A stretch of 64,000 bases of DNA from CAZMZW01 sp963802275 (lineage in GTDB: Bacteria; Chloroflexota; Anaerolineae; Anaerolineales; Anaerolineaceae). Where the stretch lies: positions 1-64,000 of the forward strand of contig CAWDIB010000001.1 in the NCBI GenBank assembly GCA_963802275.1, in the 5' to 3' direction. Shown here piece after piece: positions 9,511 through 19,830 of this stretch. Position 1 is the stretch's first letter. The number at the start of each line of letters is the position of its first letter. A model generated the notes under the pieces. It did no database searches, was not told the origin of the DNA, and was given only the letters and a program-made list of their open reading frames with translations. Both the position numbers and the translations under genes were made by a program.

Positions 9511-12187
9511 ATGATGCATGAATTAAAACGACCAGATCCGGATGAGTTGCTGGCTGCAATTAAAAAAGAAGAAAGAGGCCGGGAAGAACGCGGCAGGCTG
9601 AAGATCTTTCTGGGATATGTGGCGGGGGTGGGCAAGACCTACGCCATGCTGGAAGCGGCTCATCAACGCTTGCAGGAGGGCGTGGATGTTGTCGTCGCCT
9701 ATGTTGAGACCCACGGAAGAAAAGACACCGAAGTGATGTTGCAAGGTCTGGAGGTGATACCGCAAAGACAGACCAGCTATCACAATGTCCAAATTAAGGA
9801 AATGGATATCAATGCCGTATTAAAGCGCCATCCCCGCCTTGCCCTGGTGGATGAACTTGCCCATACCAATGCGCCTGGATGCCGGCATCCCAAGCGTTAT
9901 CAGGATGTCCTTGAATTATTGAGTGCGGGGATCGATGTTTACACCACGGTCAATATCCAGCATTTGGATAGTCTGAAAGATGTCATCCAGCGCATCACGG
10001 GCGTGACAGTCAGGGAGACCGTCCCGGATAGTCTGGTGGATGAAGCCTATGAAATTGAATTGGTCGATCTTCCCACCGACGAATTATTGAAACGATTGCG
10101 GGATGGAAAAGTCTATTTGCCCGAGAGTGCTGCCCGGGCGCTCGAGAAGTTCTTCCGAAAAGGCAACCTGACCGCCTTGCGTGAGCTGACCATGCGCAAG
10201 GCAGCCGATCGGGTGGATGATCAAATGCTTGACTACATGCAGGCCAAGGATATACAGGGACCTTGGGCAGCCGGGCAGCATATTTTGGTTTGCATCGGTT
10301 ACCATCCCATGGCAGAACGATTGATTCGTGCTGGACGGCGATTGGCGGATGATTTGAAAGCTGATTGGTCGGTCCTTCATATTGAGATTCCGCATGATTT
10401 TCAGACCAGGGAGGAAAACCTGGAGCGATTGCAGCAGAATTTAAAACTCGCCCAAAGTTTGGGTGCTGGAGTTTATGAAGTTCCCGCCCGCTCTGCGGTG
10501 GAAGGCATCCTTGATTTTGCGCGCAGCCACAACATCACCAAGATTCTGGTTGGAAAAGCCGTTCAAAAGCGTTTCGATGAATTATTGCATGGTTCGGATG
10601 TTGATAAGATCATCCGCGCCAGCGGACCGATTGATGTCTATGTCGTCAGTGAAGAAACGGCCGCACCCCAAAAAATGTCCCCGCCGCGCATGATCCCCCA
10701 TCATCCTTGGAATCGCTATTGGTTCAGCGTGGGATTGGTGGCAATCGCCACGCTGCTCGGTTTGCCATTACATGCTGTTCTCGAACCGGCAAATCTGGTA
10801 ATGATCTATCTGGCGGCCGTTGTGCTGGCAGCCACTTTTTTGGGCAGGGGTCCTTCGATCCTTGCTTCCGTGCTGAGCGTTCTGGCTTTTGACTTTTTTA
10901 TGGTCCAGCCTGTTTTCAGTTTTACTGTTTATGATTCCCAGTACCTGATCACCTTCATCGGTTTGCTCCTGGTGGGTCTGGTCATCAGCAATTCAGCTGC
11001 ATTATTGCGTAACCAGGTGGATGCATTAAAGAACCGTGACCTTCATCAACAAGCGGTCAACGATATCAGCCGCGAATTGACCAGTGCCTTTGGCTTGGAA
11101 AATGTTCTGGATATCGTCGTTCAAAACGTCCACAAAGCATTTGGCCGGGATATTGTCATTTTCCTGCCCGAGGAAAAGAAATTGGTCAGGCGGGCTTCAA
11201 CCGCCGATTATTCTTTGAATGAAAATGAACTGGCGATTGCGGAATGGTCGTTCACTAACGCAAAACCAGCCGGGAGCGAAACGGATACGCTGCCAGCATC
11301 CTTGACCCGTTTTCAACCCCTGATCACCTCGCGCGGGATCATCGGTATCCTGGGAATTTCCTCAACCCTTGCCGCAAAAACCTTTAACCTATAATGAAAG
11401 AACGCTTCTGGAAGCATTCGCGAATATTTCTGCCTTGGCCATTGAACGGGCATTGTTTGCAGAGCAGGCCTCGCAAAATGAGATGATGCAGCGCTCGCAG
11501 CAGCTTCAATCAGCCTTGTTGAACTCGATTTCACATGAAATTCGGACTCCATTGGCCGCCATCACCGGCGTGCTGAGCAGTCTGGAGGATTCCGCAAGAA
11601 CAGGCATCAGGTCCAGGAAATTGAAAGAGGCCACCAAGCTTGAATTAATTGAATCTGCCAGCCGGCAGGCCAGCGCACTCAACCATATCGTGGAAAATCT
11701 TTTGGATATGACCCGCATTGAAGCTGGAAAAGTTCAATTGAATTGCAAACCGGAAGATTTGCAGGATCTGATTGGCAGTGTTCTTAACAAAATGGCTGAC
11801 CGGTTGAATGATCATCCGGTTAAAGTGAAAATATTGAATGAATTGCCCCTTATCCGCATGGATGCATCTCTGATTGCAACAGTCCTGGCCAATATTTTGG
11901 ATAATGCCGGCAAATTTTCTGCACACGGCAAGCCGATAATTGTGACCGCAAGAAAAGAGGGTAAAAACGCCATGGTTGCGGTTAAAGACCATGGCATTGG
12001 GATTCCAAAAGAGGACCTGCAGAAGGTATTTGATAAATTCTATCGGGTTCAGAACAAGCGCTCACTGCCGGGTACGGGTTTGGGATTGTCGATTTGCAAG
12101 GGGATTATTGAAGCTCATGCCGGACAAATTTGGGCGGAAAGCAGTTTGGGCAAAGACACGACCATAACTTTCACCCTGCCATTGTGA
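9511..12187 (+). CDS. kdpD: KdpD, osmosensitive potassium sensor kinase, one frameshift
   Basis: A sensor histidine kinase pairing with KdpE. The N-terminal KdpD domain has Walker A (GYVAGVGKT, residues 35-43) and the conserved VDELAHTNAPG. It is followed by a universal-stress-protein-like domain, four membrane helices (about residues 400-490), a GAF-like segment, a HisKA domain (ISHEIRTPLAA) and a HATPase (GTGLGLSICKGI). The frame of residues 1 to about 620 ends at 11394; the rest reads in the frame open from 11369, joining around GCCGCAAAAACC. A one-base change in this A5 region restores a single protein of about 890 residues, so a homopolymer error is plausible. Without it the kinase core would be separated from the sensor. 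Confidence 0.9.
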
Positions 12188-12204
12188 AATTTGGAACCTG
12201 AGAA

Positions 12205-12891
12205 ATGGAAAACAATAAAACGACCATTTTGGTGGTGGACGATGAGCCGGAGATCAGGCACTTTTTAAGGGTCTCCTTGCGCGCCAACCAGTTTGAGGTA
12301 TGCGAAGCAGCCAATGGTCTGGATGCTCTGATTTCAATTCGAAAGAACAAACCGGATTTAATGATCCTGGATTTGGGGCTGCCGGATTTGGATGGCGTGG
12401 AGGTCACCCGCAGGACCAGATCGATCAGCCAGCTGCCCATCATCATTTTATCGGTCAGGGACAGGGAGACCGATAAGATTCAGGCCTTGGATGCCGGCGC
12501 GGATGATTACCTGACCAAACCGTTTGGGGTCGGTGAATTGCTGGCGAGGATTCGGGCGGTGATGCGCCATTCTTCGGATAATGCCAAAGAGCACATCTAT
12601 GCAGTTGAGGGCTTGCAGATGGATTTGCCGCGCCATCAGGTGCTTTTGAACGGCAAAAGTGTCGACCTGACCCCCAATGAATTTGACATTCTGCGCATTC
12701 TGATGAAAAATGCAGGCAGGGTGATCACCCATCGCTCGTTGATCCACGAGGTGTGGGGAACCAGCACAGAAAATGACGATCGCATGTTGAGGGTCAATAT
12801 CAGTAATTTAAGGAAAAAAATTGAACCGGATCCCAACCAGCCCCATTACCTCCTGACTGAGCTGGGCGTTGGTTATCGGTTGAAAGAATGA
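12205..12891 (+). CDS. kdpE: KdpE, OmpR-family response regulator
   Basis: 228 residues. The receiver domain starts TILVVDDEPEIRHFL and contains the phosphoacceptor region LMILDLGLPDLDG and the lysine in YLTKPFG. The C-terminal winged helix has LTPNEFDILRIL and ends VGYRL, typical of KdpE/OmpR regulators. It activates kdp transcription when phosphorylated by KdpD. It lies 17 bases after kdpD. The possible target is the repeat at 4832-4848. Confidence 0.95.
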   Translation: MENNKTTILVVDDEPEIRHFLRVSLRANQFEVCEAANGLDALISIRKNKPDLMILDLGLPDLDGVEVTRRTRSISQLPIIILSVRDRETDKIQALDAGADDYLTKPFGVGELLARIRAVMRHSSDNAKEHIYAVEGLQMDLPRHQVLLNGKSVDLTPNEFDILRILMKNAGRVITHRSLIHEVWGTSTENDDRMLRVNISNLRKKIEPDPNQPHYLLTELGVGYRLKE

Positions 12892-12918
12892 TTGATCCTG
12901 CTTATTCCTCCGCCCCCT

Positions 12919-13002
12919 TAGGCGCTGGCGGAACTGGCAGACGCAATGGACTTAAGATCCATCGGTGGCAAGGCATTGAGGGTTCAAGTCCCTCCCGCCC
13001 CA
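12919..13002 (+). tRNA. tRNA-Leu(UAA)-like copy with defective acceptor stem
   Basis: Its body matches the copy at 4501, including the altered variable arm GGCATT; the anticodon loop is CTTAAGA (UAA). The 5' acceptor segment (TAGGCGC) fails to pair at three of seven positions with CCGCCCC. It lies 27 bases after kdpE and may be co-transcribed with it. Probably a non-functional remnant. Together with the copy at 14922 it brackets the decayed M23 peptidase gene. Confidence 0.6.
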
Positions 13003-13090
13003 TTTTTTATGCAATCAGCAAATGAAAATATATGAGCGCAAATGAGTAGAGATTTATTGAAGTTCATTTATTCCCTGATCGATAGAATAG

Positions 13091-14803
13091 CTATTGCATG
13101 GAATCACTTGTGTACCACTTTGTTTCGTGTAAATTTAGAATTACAGATATTGGTTTTATATATTCAAAATCCCCAAATATTTGAAGTGGCACACGAATTT
13201 CAACCACATCGTCCCATTTGAATAATGCATTGCTTAGTTGTTTTGCATTTTGAGCATTATCGCAATTTTGACTATCCCAGAAAGCAGGTAGATTTTTTGT
13301 TTAATATTAATACCGATTTCTGAATCATCGCAGTGGCTTCCTGTTTTTATATCAAACATTACATCTATTTGTGCTTCCTTGCTCTTAATAAAACTACCAG
13401 TAGAACGAATCATTAGGAACAAATAATTATTGTCCTGAATTAAAATATGCATCCTTCAAATCCACCGAGTCTCCACCAAGGGAATCCCCCTTTATGTCTA
13501 CCAAAATCGGCGATATATTCAACCAGTCATCATCTTTTCCATCAAGAGTAATTGGTACATTGGATATCGGTTAGGGAGTTGCAGTTGGTTTTGAAGCAAA
13601 TGAAATTGATCAATGAGATGTTTCAGATTCTTTTGTGGCGAGTTCCAAACAGTCCATACACTCAGGTCGTTAAATCCAGGTAATGACATATTCGGGAATC
13701 TCCATTGCATAAAAATCTTTGTTGTAAAGATATCCTTCATCACTCCGATTTAAATCGCATTTCCATACCACGCTTCAAAATGCAAATGAGTTACTGTTGT
13801 AACCAGAGCTGCCCACAAAACCTAAAAATTGTCCTCGGTAAACGAAATCCCCATCTCTTACCGCTAAATTATCTGCATGATTGATAATGATGTAGTTATT
13901 CCTTTGGAATAGCCAAAAGACCAATATTTTGTCAGTTGATGACATTTACGCAGACTAGCTCTTTTCCCTATTAACGACACTAGCACCTTCAAATGTTGAT
14001 ACATACCCTGCATGGGCTGCAAAAAATGGTACGCCTTTTGGGTTAACGAAACTACCAATAGTCAATTACCTCTGTGGCTATTTCACAGTACCAAAAAAAG
14101 GAGATTTTGAATCAATGGTTTCACTGAACAATTCCAAGGGTCAGAATGCATTTATTAGGTGCAACCTGTAAAATCCCTTACTCCATTTAGAAGGATTTTG
14201 GTCAAATCCTATTAACTTTATTTAAAGCTGTCAGAACCATTGGTGACTAAGTGGTAATGTAACAATTCCTTGCATAAGCCAATGGAGATATTGACTATCT
14301 GTATTTGACTGTGACACCGTTTTCCGATCTTATCTATTGAACGTATCGTTTAAATGCTGTCTGGGACAATAATGCCGTTCAGTTCGTAAGGAGGAATTAC
14401 TATATTCTTTATTAAAAATATTTTGGAATACATCTGAAAGCAAGCGAAGGTATGTCTTTATTTGGGTCATTTAAAGATAGATTGAATTTCTGAATTTTGT
14501 GGCGCAATTTTGTTCAAAGTGAAAACTATCCGTTTGTCGTCTGAGATGACACAAAGATATTTGGCGTTATGCTCTTGAGCCTTGACGCAAACCACCAAAA
14601 TTTACAATTGCTGGTTCGTTCTACTCCATGCTTTCCAGTTTCCGTCGTAATCAAAAAACAAGGTCCCATGTAAATCAGAAAGAGGTATTTGACTGGGTGT
14701 TTCTTTATTTTCGGATTACCAATATTTCGGGTTGATTTGAAGGACCACATGAGACAATTGCTATCACCAAAAAGAAAATAACTGCAAACAGCAAATTTCT
14801 CAT
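13091..14803 (-). pseudogene. Decayed M23-peptidase lipoprotein
   Basis: No long open frame exists, but reading the minus strand across frames reveals one ancestral gene. It starts at ATG 14803 with a lipoprotein leader (MRNLLFAVIFFLVIAIVSCG). Further along are GVPFFAAHAGYVSTFEGA, NYIIINHADNLAVRDGDFVY and GQFLGFVGSSG, then the zinc-site motif THLHFEAWYGN at about 13765-13800. These match the Gxxx-HLHFE end of M23 (LytM/lysostaphin-type) peptidases, which cut peptidoglycan cross-links. A downstream domain ends at TAG 13091. Numerous frameshifts and stops separate the parts, and base composition is AT-rich relative to its neighbours. It is flanked by tRNA-Leu-like copies. Probably an acquired gene now decaying. 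Confidence 0.7.
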
Positions 14804-14921
14804 AAGTAATCTCCAACTCGGCAATTTAGTTGTATCGTGAATATTTATAATTATATAAAAAATATATATCAGTTCGTGAAATATTGGAAAACTATCTAGT
14901 TATACCAAATTGCTACGCGCT

Positions 14922-15005
14922 TGGGCGGTGGTGGAACTGGCAGACGCAACGGACTTAAAATCCATCGGTGGCAAGACATTGAGGGTTCAAGTCCCTCCCG
15001 CCCCA
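14922..15005 (+). tRNA. tRNA-Leu(UAA)-like copy, degenerate
   Basis: The acceptor TGGGCGG/CCGCCCC pairs except at position 1. The anticodon stem carries a C-A mismatch (ACGGA/TCCAT), and the variable arm (GACATT) has lost its stem, as in copies 4501 and 12919. The anticodon loop is CTTAAAA (UAA). It could retain residual function but looks like a remnant. Confidence 0.6.
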
Positions 15006-15017
15006 CTATTTATTAGT

Positions 15018-15105
15018 AATTTCCAAATACCCTTCCGCAAACCTTCTCCCTACCTCAAGGTAGACTTTCCACGGTCAGGTACACCGCATCCCCCGCTAAT
15101 AACTT
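15018..15105 (-). repeat. Duplicated 3' end of the downstream esterase gene
   Basis: This segment is a diverged copy of the first part of 15311-15400, the 3' end of the SGNH-type esterase gene: CTTCCGCAAACCTTCTCC and CGGTCAGGTxCACCGC recur in the same order. On the minus strand it encodes GDAVYLTVES, matching GDAVHLTAES of the intact gene, then goes out of frame. It is a gene-end fragment, not a gene. Confidence 0.75.
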
Positions 15106-15310
15106 GGTTAGGTTGTAGTCCATCTTCCATGCCAAGTCTGTCATCGCTGTAATGTTCAGCTCGCTGTTTTCATCTATGCTGCTTTATTCCGGCACTAAAT
15201 TTGGCTTATTCGTTTCTTCAAAAACGAATAGCTGCCCAAAATGTCGGCTTTTGTCGCCGCCCTATTCGTTTGGATTCGTTTCCAATCCCCTGTCCGTTTT
15301 TGTCCGCCCG
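15106..15310. repeat. Gene-free stretch containing a dispersed repeat copy
   Basis: Bases 15262-15308 are an inverted copy of 39761-39807: on the minus strand GCGGACAAAAACGGACAGG is followed by GATTGGAAACGAATC and AAACGAATAG. A further GAAACGAATA motif occurs on the same strand at about 15208-15230. No gene is visible between the fragment at 15018 and the esterase stop. Confidence 0.7.
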
Positions 15311-16222
15311 CTATTGAATGATTTGCAGGTACGCTTCCGCAAACCTTCTCCCCACCTCCAGGTAGCTTTCCGCGGTCAGGTGCACCGCGTCCCCCAGCTC
15401 CAGGTCGTCGGTGGTGATCATGCGTACATACGGCAGGTCCACTGACGCCTGCTGCTCCTTGATCAGATCCCAGTTAAGCGCCTCCTCGTTGGTCGCGGTG
15501 GTGGCGATCTGCGCAAACACGACCGGCAGGTCGGGGATGCCCAGGTCCCGCCGCCAGGCTGCCACGAACTCGCCGAACTTCTCCGCCCACTGCTCAGCCG
15601 GCAGGATGTTGCGCTCAATGTTCAGCTTGGCATAGTAATCCGGGTCAATGGCGTCCGTCTCGCCCTGGTAGAACAGGATGCCCTCTACTGTCCCCATCTG
15701 CGCCGCTTGCATGATGCGCCGCCAGCAGGAGCCGTACAGTGTCTTGGGGTCATCGTCCGGCGCCCAGCCCAGCAGTGAGGTGGAACCCTTGGCGCATGGG
15801 ATCAGCCCGATCGCCCACTCGGGTTTGGAGCCCAGCAGCGTCTCGGCAAAGCTAAGCGCGGGGCTGATGCCCGCATCGCGGTCCTCCGAGACCATGTCCA
15901 CCTGCCCCTCGGCGGAATCCACTGGTTCCTCGGCCAGCTTCCACAGGTAGTCGTTGCCGAACAGGTACACCTGCGGGTTGGTGTGTTTCAGCTCCTCCGG
16001 CACCTCGCCCCGCCCGGACATGTTGGATTGCCCCATCAGCACGAACAGCTTTAGCTTGCCGCGGTATTCCGCCGGGATGTTCTCCACCCCACCCGCCACC
16101 GGGACCGTTGGCTTAGCCGTCGCTGGTTCGGCTGGCTGGGTGGGTTCACGCGTGGCAACCGGGCTGCATGCGGTTATTAGCACAAAAACAATGGTGAATA
16201 GGGTATTCAGATTCTTGAACAT
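15311..16222 (-). CDS. Sialate O-acetylesterase-like SGNH lipoprotein
   Basis: 303 residues with a lipoprotein signal (FVLITAC-SP) and a Thr/Pro linker. The catalytic domain opens with LFVLMGQSNMSGRGE, which holds the GQSN serine block of the SASA (PF03629-type) carbohydrate esterase family. It also has LFYQGETDA and the C-terminal histidine block GDAVHLTAESY. Such enzymes remove acetyl groups from sugars, here at the outer face of the membrane. It converges on the tRNA-Leu copy and diverges from comB with a short promoter space at 16223-16270. Its 3' end is duplicated at 15018. Substrate is not predictable. Confidence 0.85.
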   Translation of the reverse strand: MFKNLNTLFTIVFVLITACSPVATREPTQPAEPATAKPTVPVAGGVENIPAEYRGKLKLFVLMGQSNMSGRGEVPEELKHTNPQVYLFGNDYLWKLAEEPVDSAEGQVDMVSEDRDAGISPALSFAETLLGSKPEWAIGLIPCAKGSTSLLGWAPDDDPKTLYGSCWRRIMQAAQMGTVEGILFYQGETDAIDPDYYAKLNIERNILPAEQWAEKFGEFVAAWRRDLGIPDLPVVFAQIATTATNEEALNWDLIKEQQASVDLPYVRMITTDDLELGDAVHLTAESYLEVGRRFAEAYLQIIQ

Positions 16223-16270
16223 ATCTGCCCGATTGTAAATGATTTTTTATTTTGCATGGGTTAAGAAAAT

Positions 16271-17005
16271 TTGGCTGTAAAATCAACTGCTGATGACTTC
16301 TATTGGGAGCAGCATGATTTGAAGATCCATCGTGCCAATCTTGCCACTTGTTCGCAGTCCACGGGGCTGGTGGTGGCTATTGACGTCCTTCGTGCATTCA
16401 CCACCACCGCCTGCCTTTTCGGGCATGGGGTTGAGCAGATCATCCTTGTTTCCGGGGTGGAGGACGCTTTCCGATTGCGGGAGCAAAATCCCGATGTTCT
16501 CCTGCTGGGTGAGGTGGATGGCATACCGGTGGAGGGTTTTGACCTGGGCAACTCCCCATCGCGTTTGGTCAGCGCAGACTTGGTTGGAAAAACTGTCGTT
16601 CAGCGCACGACCACCGGTACCCAGGGTGTTGTTTTAGCAAAGAACGCCGATGTCATTTTGGCCGCCGCCCTGACAAATGTAACCGCTACCATGCGGTTCA
16701 TCCAGAAGGTCGCCCCCGCGGAGCTGACGCTGATTCAGACCGGTTACTTCCCTGAAAAGGGCTGGGGTGATGAGGATGTGGCTTGCGCGGATGTCCTTGA
16801 GCATATTTTGCTGGGCAGGCGGGTCGATTGGCCGGAGATCACTCGCCGGGTGCGCTGCTCACGATCCGGCTTGCATTACGATGGATCAATGACGCACTAT
16901 CCACCGCAGGATCTGGAAATGGCATTACAGGTGGATGCCTTTGATTTTGCCATGCGTGTGGAGATCCGGGATGGTCTGCATGTGCTCCAAAAAGTCAATG
17001 TATAA
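16271..17005 (+). CDS. comB: ComB-family 2-phosphosulfolactate phosphatase
   Basis: 244 residues matching the ComB family: VVAIDVLRAFTTTACLF near the N-terminus, LLLGEVDGIPVEGFDLGNSP, and VVQRTTTGTQG. ComB is a Mg-dependent phosphatase that converts 2-phosphosulfolactate to sulfolactate in coenzyme M synthesis. Bacterial homologues occur without the rest of that pathway, so the physiological substrate here is uncertain. The start is a TTG at 16271; another TTG at 16318 would shorten it by 16 residues. It lies 8 bases before the helicase gene and probably shares its transcript. Confidence 0.88.
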   Translation: MAVKSTADDFYWEQHDLKIHRANLATCSQSTGLVVAIDVLRAFTTTACLFGHGVEQIILVSGVEDAFRLREQNPDVLLLGEVDGIPVEGFDLGNSPSRLVSADLVGKTVVQRTTTGTQGVVLAKNADVILAAALTNVTATMRFIQKVAPAELTLIQTGYFPEKGWGDEDVACADVLEHILLGRRVDWPEITRRVRCSRSGLHYDGSMTHYPPQDLEMALQVDAFDFAMRVEIRDGLHVLQKVNV

Positions 17006-17013
17006 TCCATCCC

Positions 17014-19830
17014 GTGTTCCCCCTGGTTGTTCTGGATATTGAAACCACCGGCCTGGATGCCGATGCGGATGCCATCATCGAGATCGGCGCCGTGCGCCTT
17101 GCTCCTGACCAGGAGGATGCTGCCTGGTCGCGCCTGGTCAACCCCGGGCGCCTCATTCCCCCTGAGATCACCTCCCTGACCCATATCACCAATGAGATGG
17201 TGCGCACTGCACCGCCGCTTAAAGCCGTCCTGCAGGATTTTATGGACTTCGTCGGCGAGCTGCCCGTGGTCGGGCACAACGTGCGCTTTGACCTGGCTTT
17301 CCTGCAGCGCCAGGGTGCGCTCAAGTACAACCCGGTTATGGATACGCGCGAGCTGGCTTCGGTGCTCATGCCCTCCCTCAGCCGTTACAACCTCGGCACC
17401 ATTGGCGATGAATTCCAGGCCGAGAACGAAAATCCCCACCGCGCCCTGGATGATGCCAGCATGACCGCCGCGGTTTTCCAGGAACTGTTGCAATTGGCCA
17501 ATGACCTGCCCATGGAATTGTTGACCGAGATCGTCCAACTGGCACGCGGGCTGGACTGGGATGGTCGTTTCTTCTTTAACGAGGTGCTGCGCGAGCGTGC
17601 CAAACAGCCTCTGACTGCCAAAAAGGGCAGGGCGGTTGACCTGGCTGCCCTGTTCAAAAGCCCGCAGGAACTGTTAGCGCCTGCCCTAAAGCCCAATCCG
17701 GAATTGAAGATCATCAATGTGGACGAGGTGGCATCCTTGCTGGAACACGGCGGCGCTTTTGAAAAGTATTTCGACGGCGGCAATGGCCGCCCGAAATTTG
17801 AATCCCGCCCGCAGCAGCTGGATATGTTGCGCTCCATTACCACTGCCCTCAACAAGAACCATCACCTGATGATCGAGGCCGGCACCGGCATCGGCAAATC
17901 CTTTGCCTACCTGCTGCCAGCTGCCCTGTGGTCAACTGCCAATAACCAGCGTGTCATCGTCTCCACCAACACCATCAACCTGCAGGACCAGCTGATGGAC
18001 AAGGACATCCCCGACCTGCGCGCCGCGCTCGGGCTGGATTTGCGTACTGCGGTGCTCAAAGGCCGCTCCAATTATCTCTGCCCGCGCCGTTTGGAATCCA
18101 TGCGCCGCCGCGGTCCGCAAACGGTTGAGGAACTGCGCGTGCTTGCCAAGGTGCTGGTCTGGCTGAATACCGGCGGCTCGGGTGAAAAGCGTGAGGTGAC
18201 CCTCAGCGGTCCTTACGAACAGGATGTATGGGTGCGCCTCTCCGCCGAGGATGAAAGCTGCTCGGTCGAAGCCTGCCAGAGTCGCATGGGCGGCGCCTGC
18301 CCCTATTTCCAGGCCCGCCAGGCTGCCCAGGGGGCGCACATCATCATTGTCAACCACGCCCTGCTGCTGGCAGATGTCATCACCAACAGCAAGGTGTTGC
18401 CCGAGTACAAATATCTCATCGTGGATGAAGCCCATCACCTGGAGTCCGCCACCACCGGCGCCCTCAGTTACCGCGTTTCCAGCGCGGATGTCAGCCGCCT
18501 TTTCTACGAATTGGGGGGTTTGAACAGCGGCTCGCTGGGTTTGCTGCATAAAGCCCTCGCCACGCGTGCCAACCCATCCATGCTCGCTGGTATCAGCGCG
18601 GCCATCGACCGCGCCACCGACCTCATTTTCCAGTCGGATAATGCCTTTAAGAAGTTCATCAAAGCCCTGGAGGAGTTCCTCGCGGAGCAGCGCGAGGGGC
18701 GCGAGGTGGGCGATTATGGCCAGCAGCTGCGCATCACTTCTGCCGTTCAGCACCAGCCCGGCTGGACCCCGGTGGAGATCGCCTGGGAGGATGCCGGCGG
18801 CTTGCTGGATGCGCTGGTCAAGCACCTCACCCGCCTGCAGCGTGATGTGCTGGATGCCAGCCAGGGTGAGGATGAAACCCTGCAGGAGCTCACCGCCGAC
18901 CTGGCCGGGCTGCTCCACCGTCTCGAGGAGTTCCAGCTGCGCATCAGCTCACTGGTTTCCGAAGCCAGCGGGGACGCCATCAACTGGGTTGAGATCGAGC
19001 CGCGCGCTCAGCGTCTTTCTCTCAATATGGCTCCGCTGCACATCGGCACCATGATGGAAAAACACCTCTGGCACGAGAAGGACAGCATTATCCTCACTTC
19101 TGCCACCCTTACTGCCGACGGGGTCTTTGATTATTTGCGCGGGCGCTTGAATGCCGATGAATCCGATGAACTGGTACTCGGCTCTCCCTTTGATTATGAG
19201 AACTCCGCCCTGCTTTTCCTGCCCAATGACATGCCCGAGCCGGTGGAGTATGCCCAGTTCCAAAAATGGGTGGAGCGTGCATTATTGCAGACCGCCAAAG
19301 CCACCGGTGGTCGCATGTTGGCGCTGTTCACCTCCTACAAACAGTTGAAGATGACCGCCGCAGTCATCGCCCCGCGCCTGGCAGATGCCGGCATCCGCTT
19401 GTATGAGCAGGGTGAGGGCGCTTCCGCCACCGCGCTGCTGGAAAGTTTCCGCGCCCACGACCGCGCCGTGCTGCTCGGCACGCGCTCCTTCTGGGAGGGG
19501 GTGGACATCCCTGGTGAAAAGCTCTCCATGCTGGTCATCGTCAAGTTGCCCTTTGATGTGCCCAACGATCCCATCATCGCTGCCCGCGCCGAGACCTTTG
19601 AGAATCCCTTCGAGGAATACAACCTGCCTGAAGCCATCCTGCGCTTCCGCCAGGGCTTTGGCCGTCTCATCCGCACCCAGTCCGACCGCGGCGTGGTCGC
19701 CATCCTCGACCGGCGCATCCTTACCAAGAAGTACGGGCAGATGTTCCTGCACTCATTGCCACCCTGTACCCGGCGCATCGCCCCGGTGGAGGAATTACCG
19801 GGTGAAGCCAAGAAGTGGCTGGGGCTGTAA
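17014..19830 (+). CDS. dinG: DnaQ-type exonuclease fused to DinG-family helicase
   Basis: 938 residues from a GTG start. The N-terminal DEDDh 3'-5' exonuclease (residues 1-170) shows VLDIETTGLDADADAIIEIG, VGHNVRFDLAFL and HRALDDASMTA. The superfamily 2 helicase part has Walker A (IEAGTGIGKSFAYL), four cysteines of an Fe-S cluster (NYLCPRR, ESCSVEACQ, GACPYFQ), VDEAHHLES and GTRSFWEGVDIPGEKLS, closing with RFRQGFGRLIRTQSDRG. Fe-S helicases of this family unwind 5' overhang DNA, R-loops and D-loops. The exonuclease fusion is a known arrangement in Gram-positive and related bacteria. The gene is intact. Its last 158 bases are duplicated, diverged, at 21304-21463. Confidence 0.95.
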   Translation: MFPLVVLDIETTGLDADADAIIEIGAVRLAPDQEDAAWSRLVNPGRLIPPEITSLTHITNEMVRTAPPLKAVLQDFMDFVGELPVVGHNVRFDLAFLQRQGALKYNPVMDTRELASVLMPSLSRYNLGTIGDEFQAENENPHRALDDASMTAAVFQELLQLANDLPMELLTEIVQLARGLDWDGRFFFNEVLRERAKQPLTAKKGRAVDLAALFKSPQELLAPALKPNPELKIINVDEVASLLEHGGAFEKYFDGGNGRPKFESRPQQLDMLRSITTALNKNHHLMIEAGTGIGKSFAYLLPAALWSTANNQRVIVSTNTINLQDQLMDKDIPDLRAALGLDLRTAVLKGRSNYLCPRRLESMRRRGPQTVEELRVLAKVLVWLNTGGSGEKREVTLSGPYEQDVWVRLSAEDESCSVEACQSRMGGACPYFQARQAAQGAHIIIVNHALLLADVITNSKVLPEYKYLIVDEAHHLESATTGALSYRVSSADVSRLFYELGGLNSGSLGLLHKALATRANPSMLAGISAAIDRATDLIFQSDNAFKKFIKALEEFLAEQREGREVGDYGQQLRITSAVQHQPGWTPVEIAWEDAGGLLDALVKHLTRLQRDVLDASQGEDETLQELTADLAGLLHRLEEFQLRISSLVSEASGDAINWVEIEPRAQRLSLNMAPLHIGTMMEKHLWHEKDSIILTSATLTADGVFDYLRGRLNADESDELVLGSPFDYENSALLFLPNDMPEPVEYAQFQKWVERALLQTAKATGGRMLALFTSYKQLKMTAAVIAPRLADAGIRLYEQGEGASATALLESFRAHDRAVLLGTRSFWEGVDIPGEKLSMLVIVKLPFDVPNDPIIAARAETFENPFEEYNLPEAILRFRQGFGRLIRTQSDRGVVAILDRRILTKKYGQMFLHSLPPCTRRIAPVEELPGEAKKWLGL

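Noticed and set aside
17932..18918. 328-codon open frame antisense to dinG
   Set aside because: It mirrors a GC-rich, strongly conserved helicase gene on the other strand; the composition is explained by the real gene.
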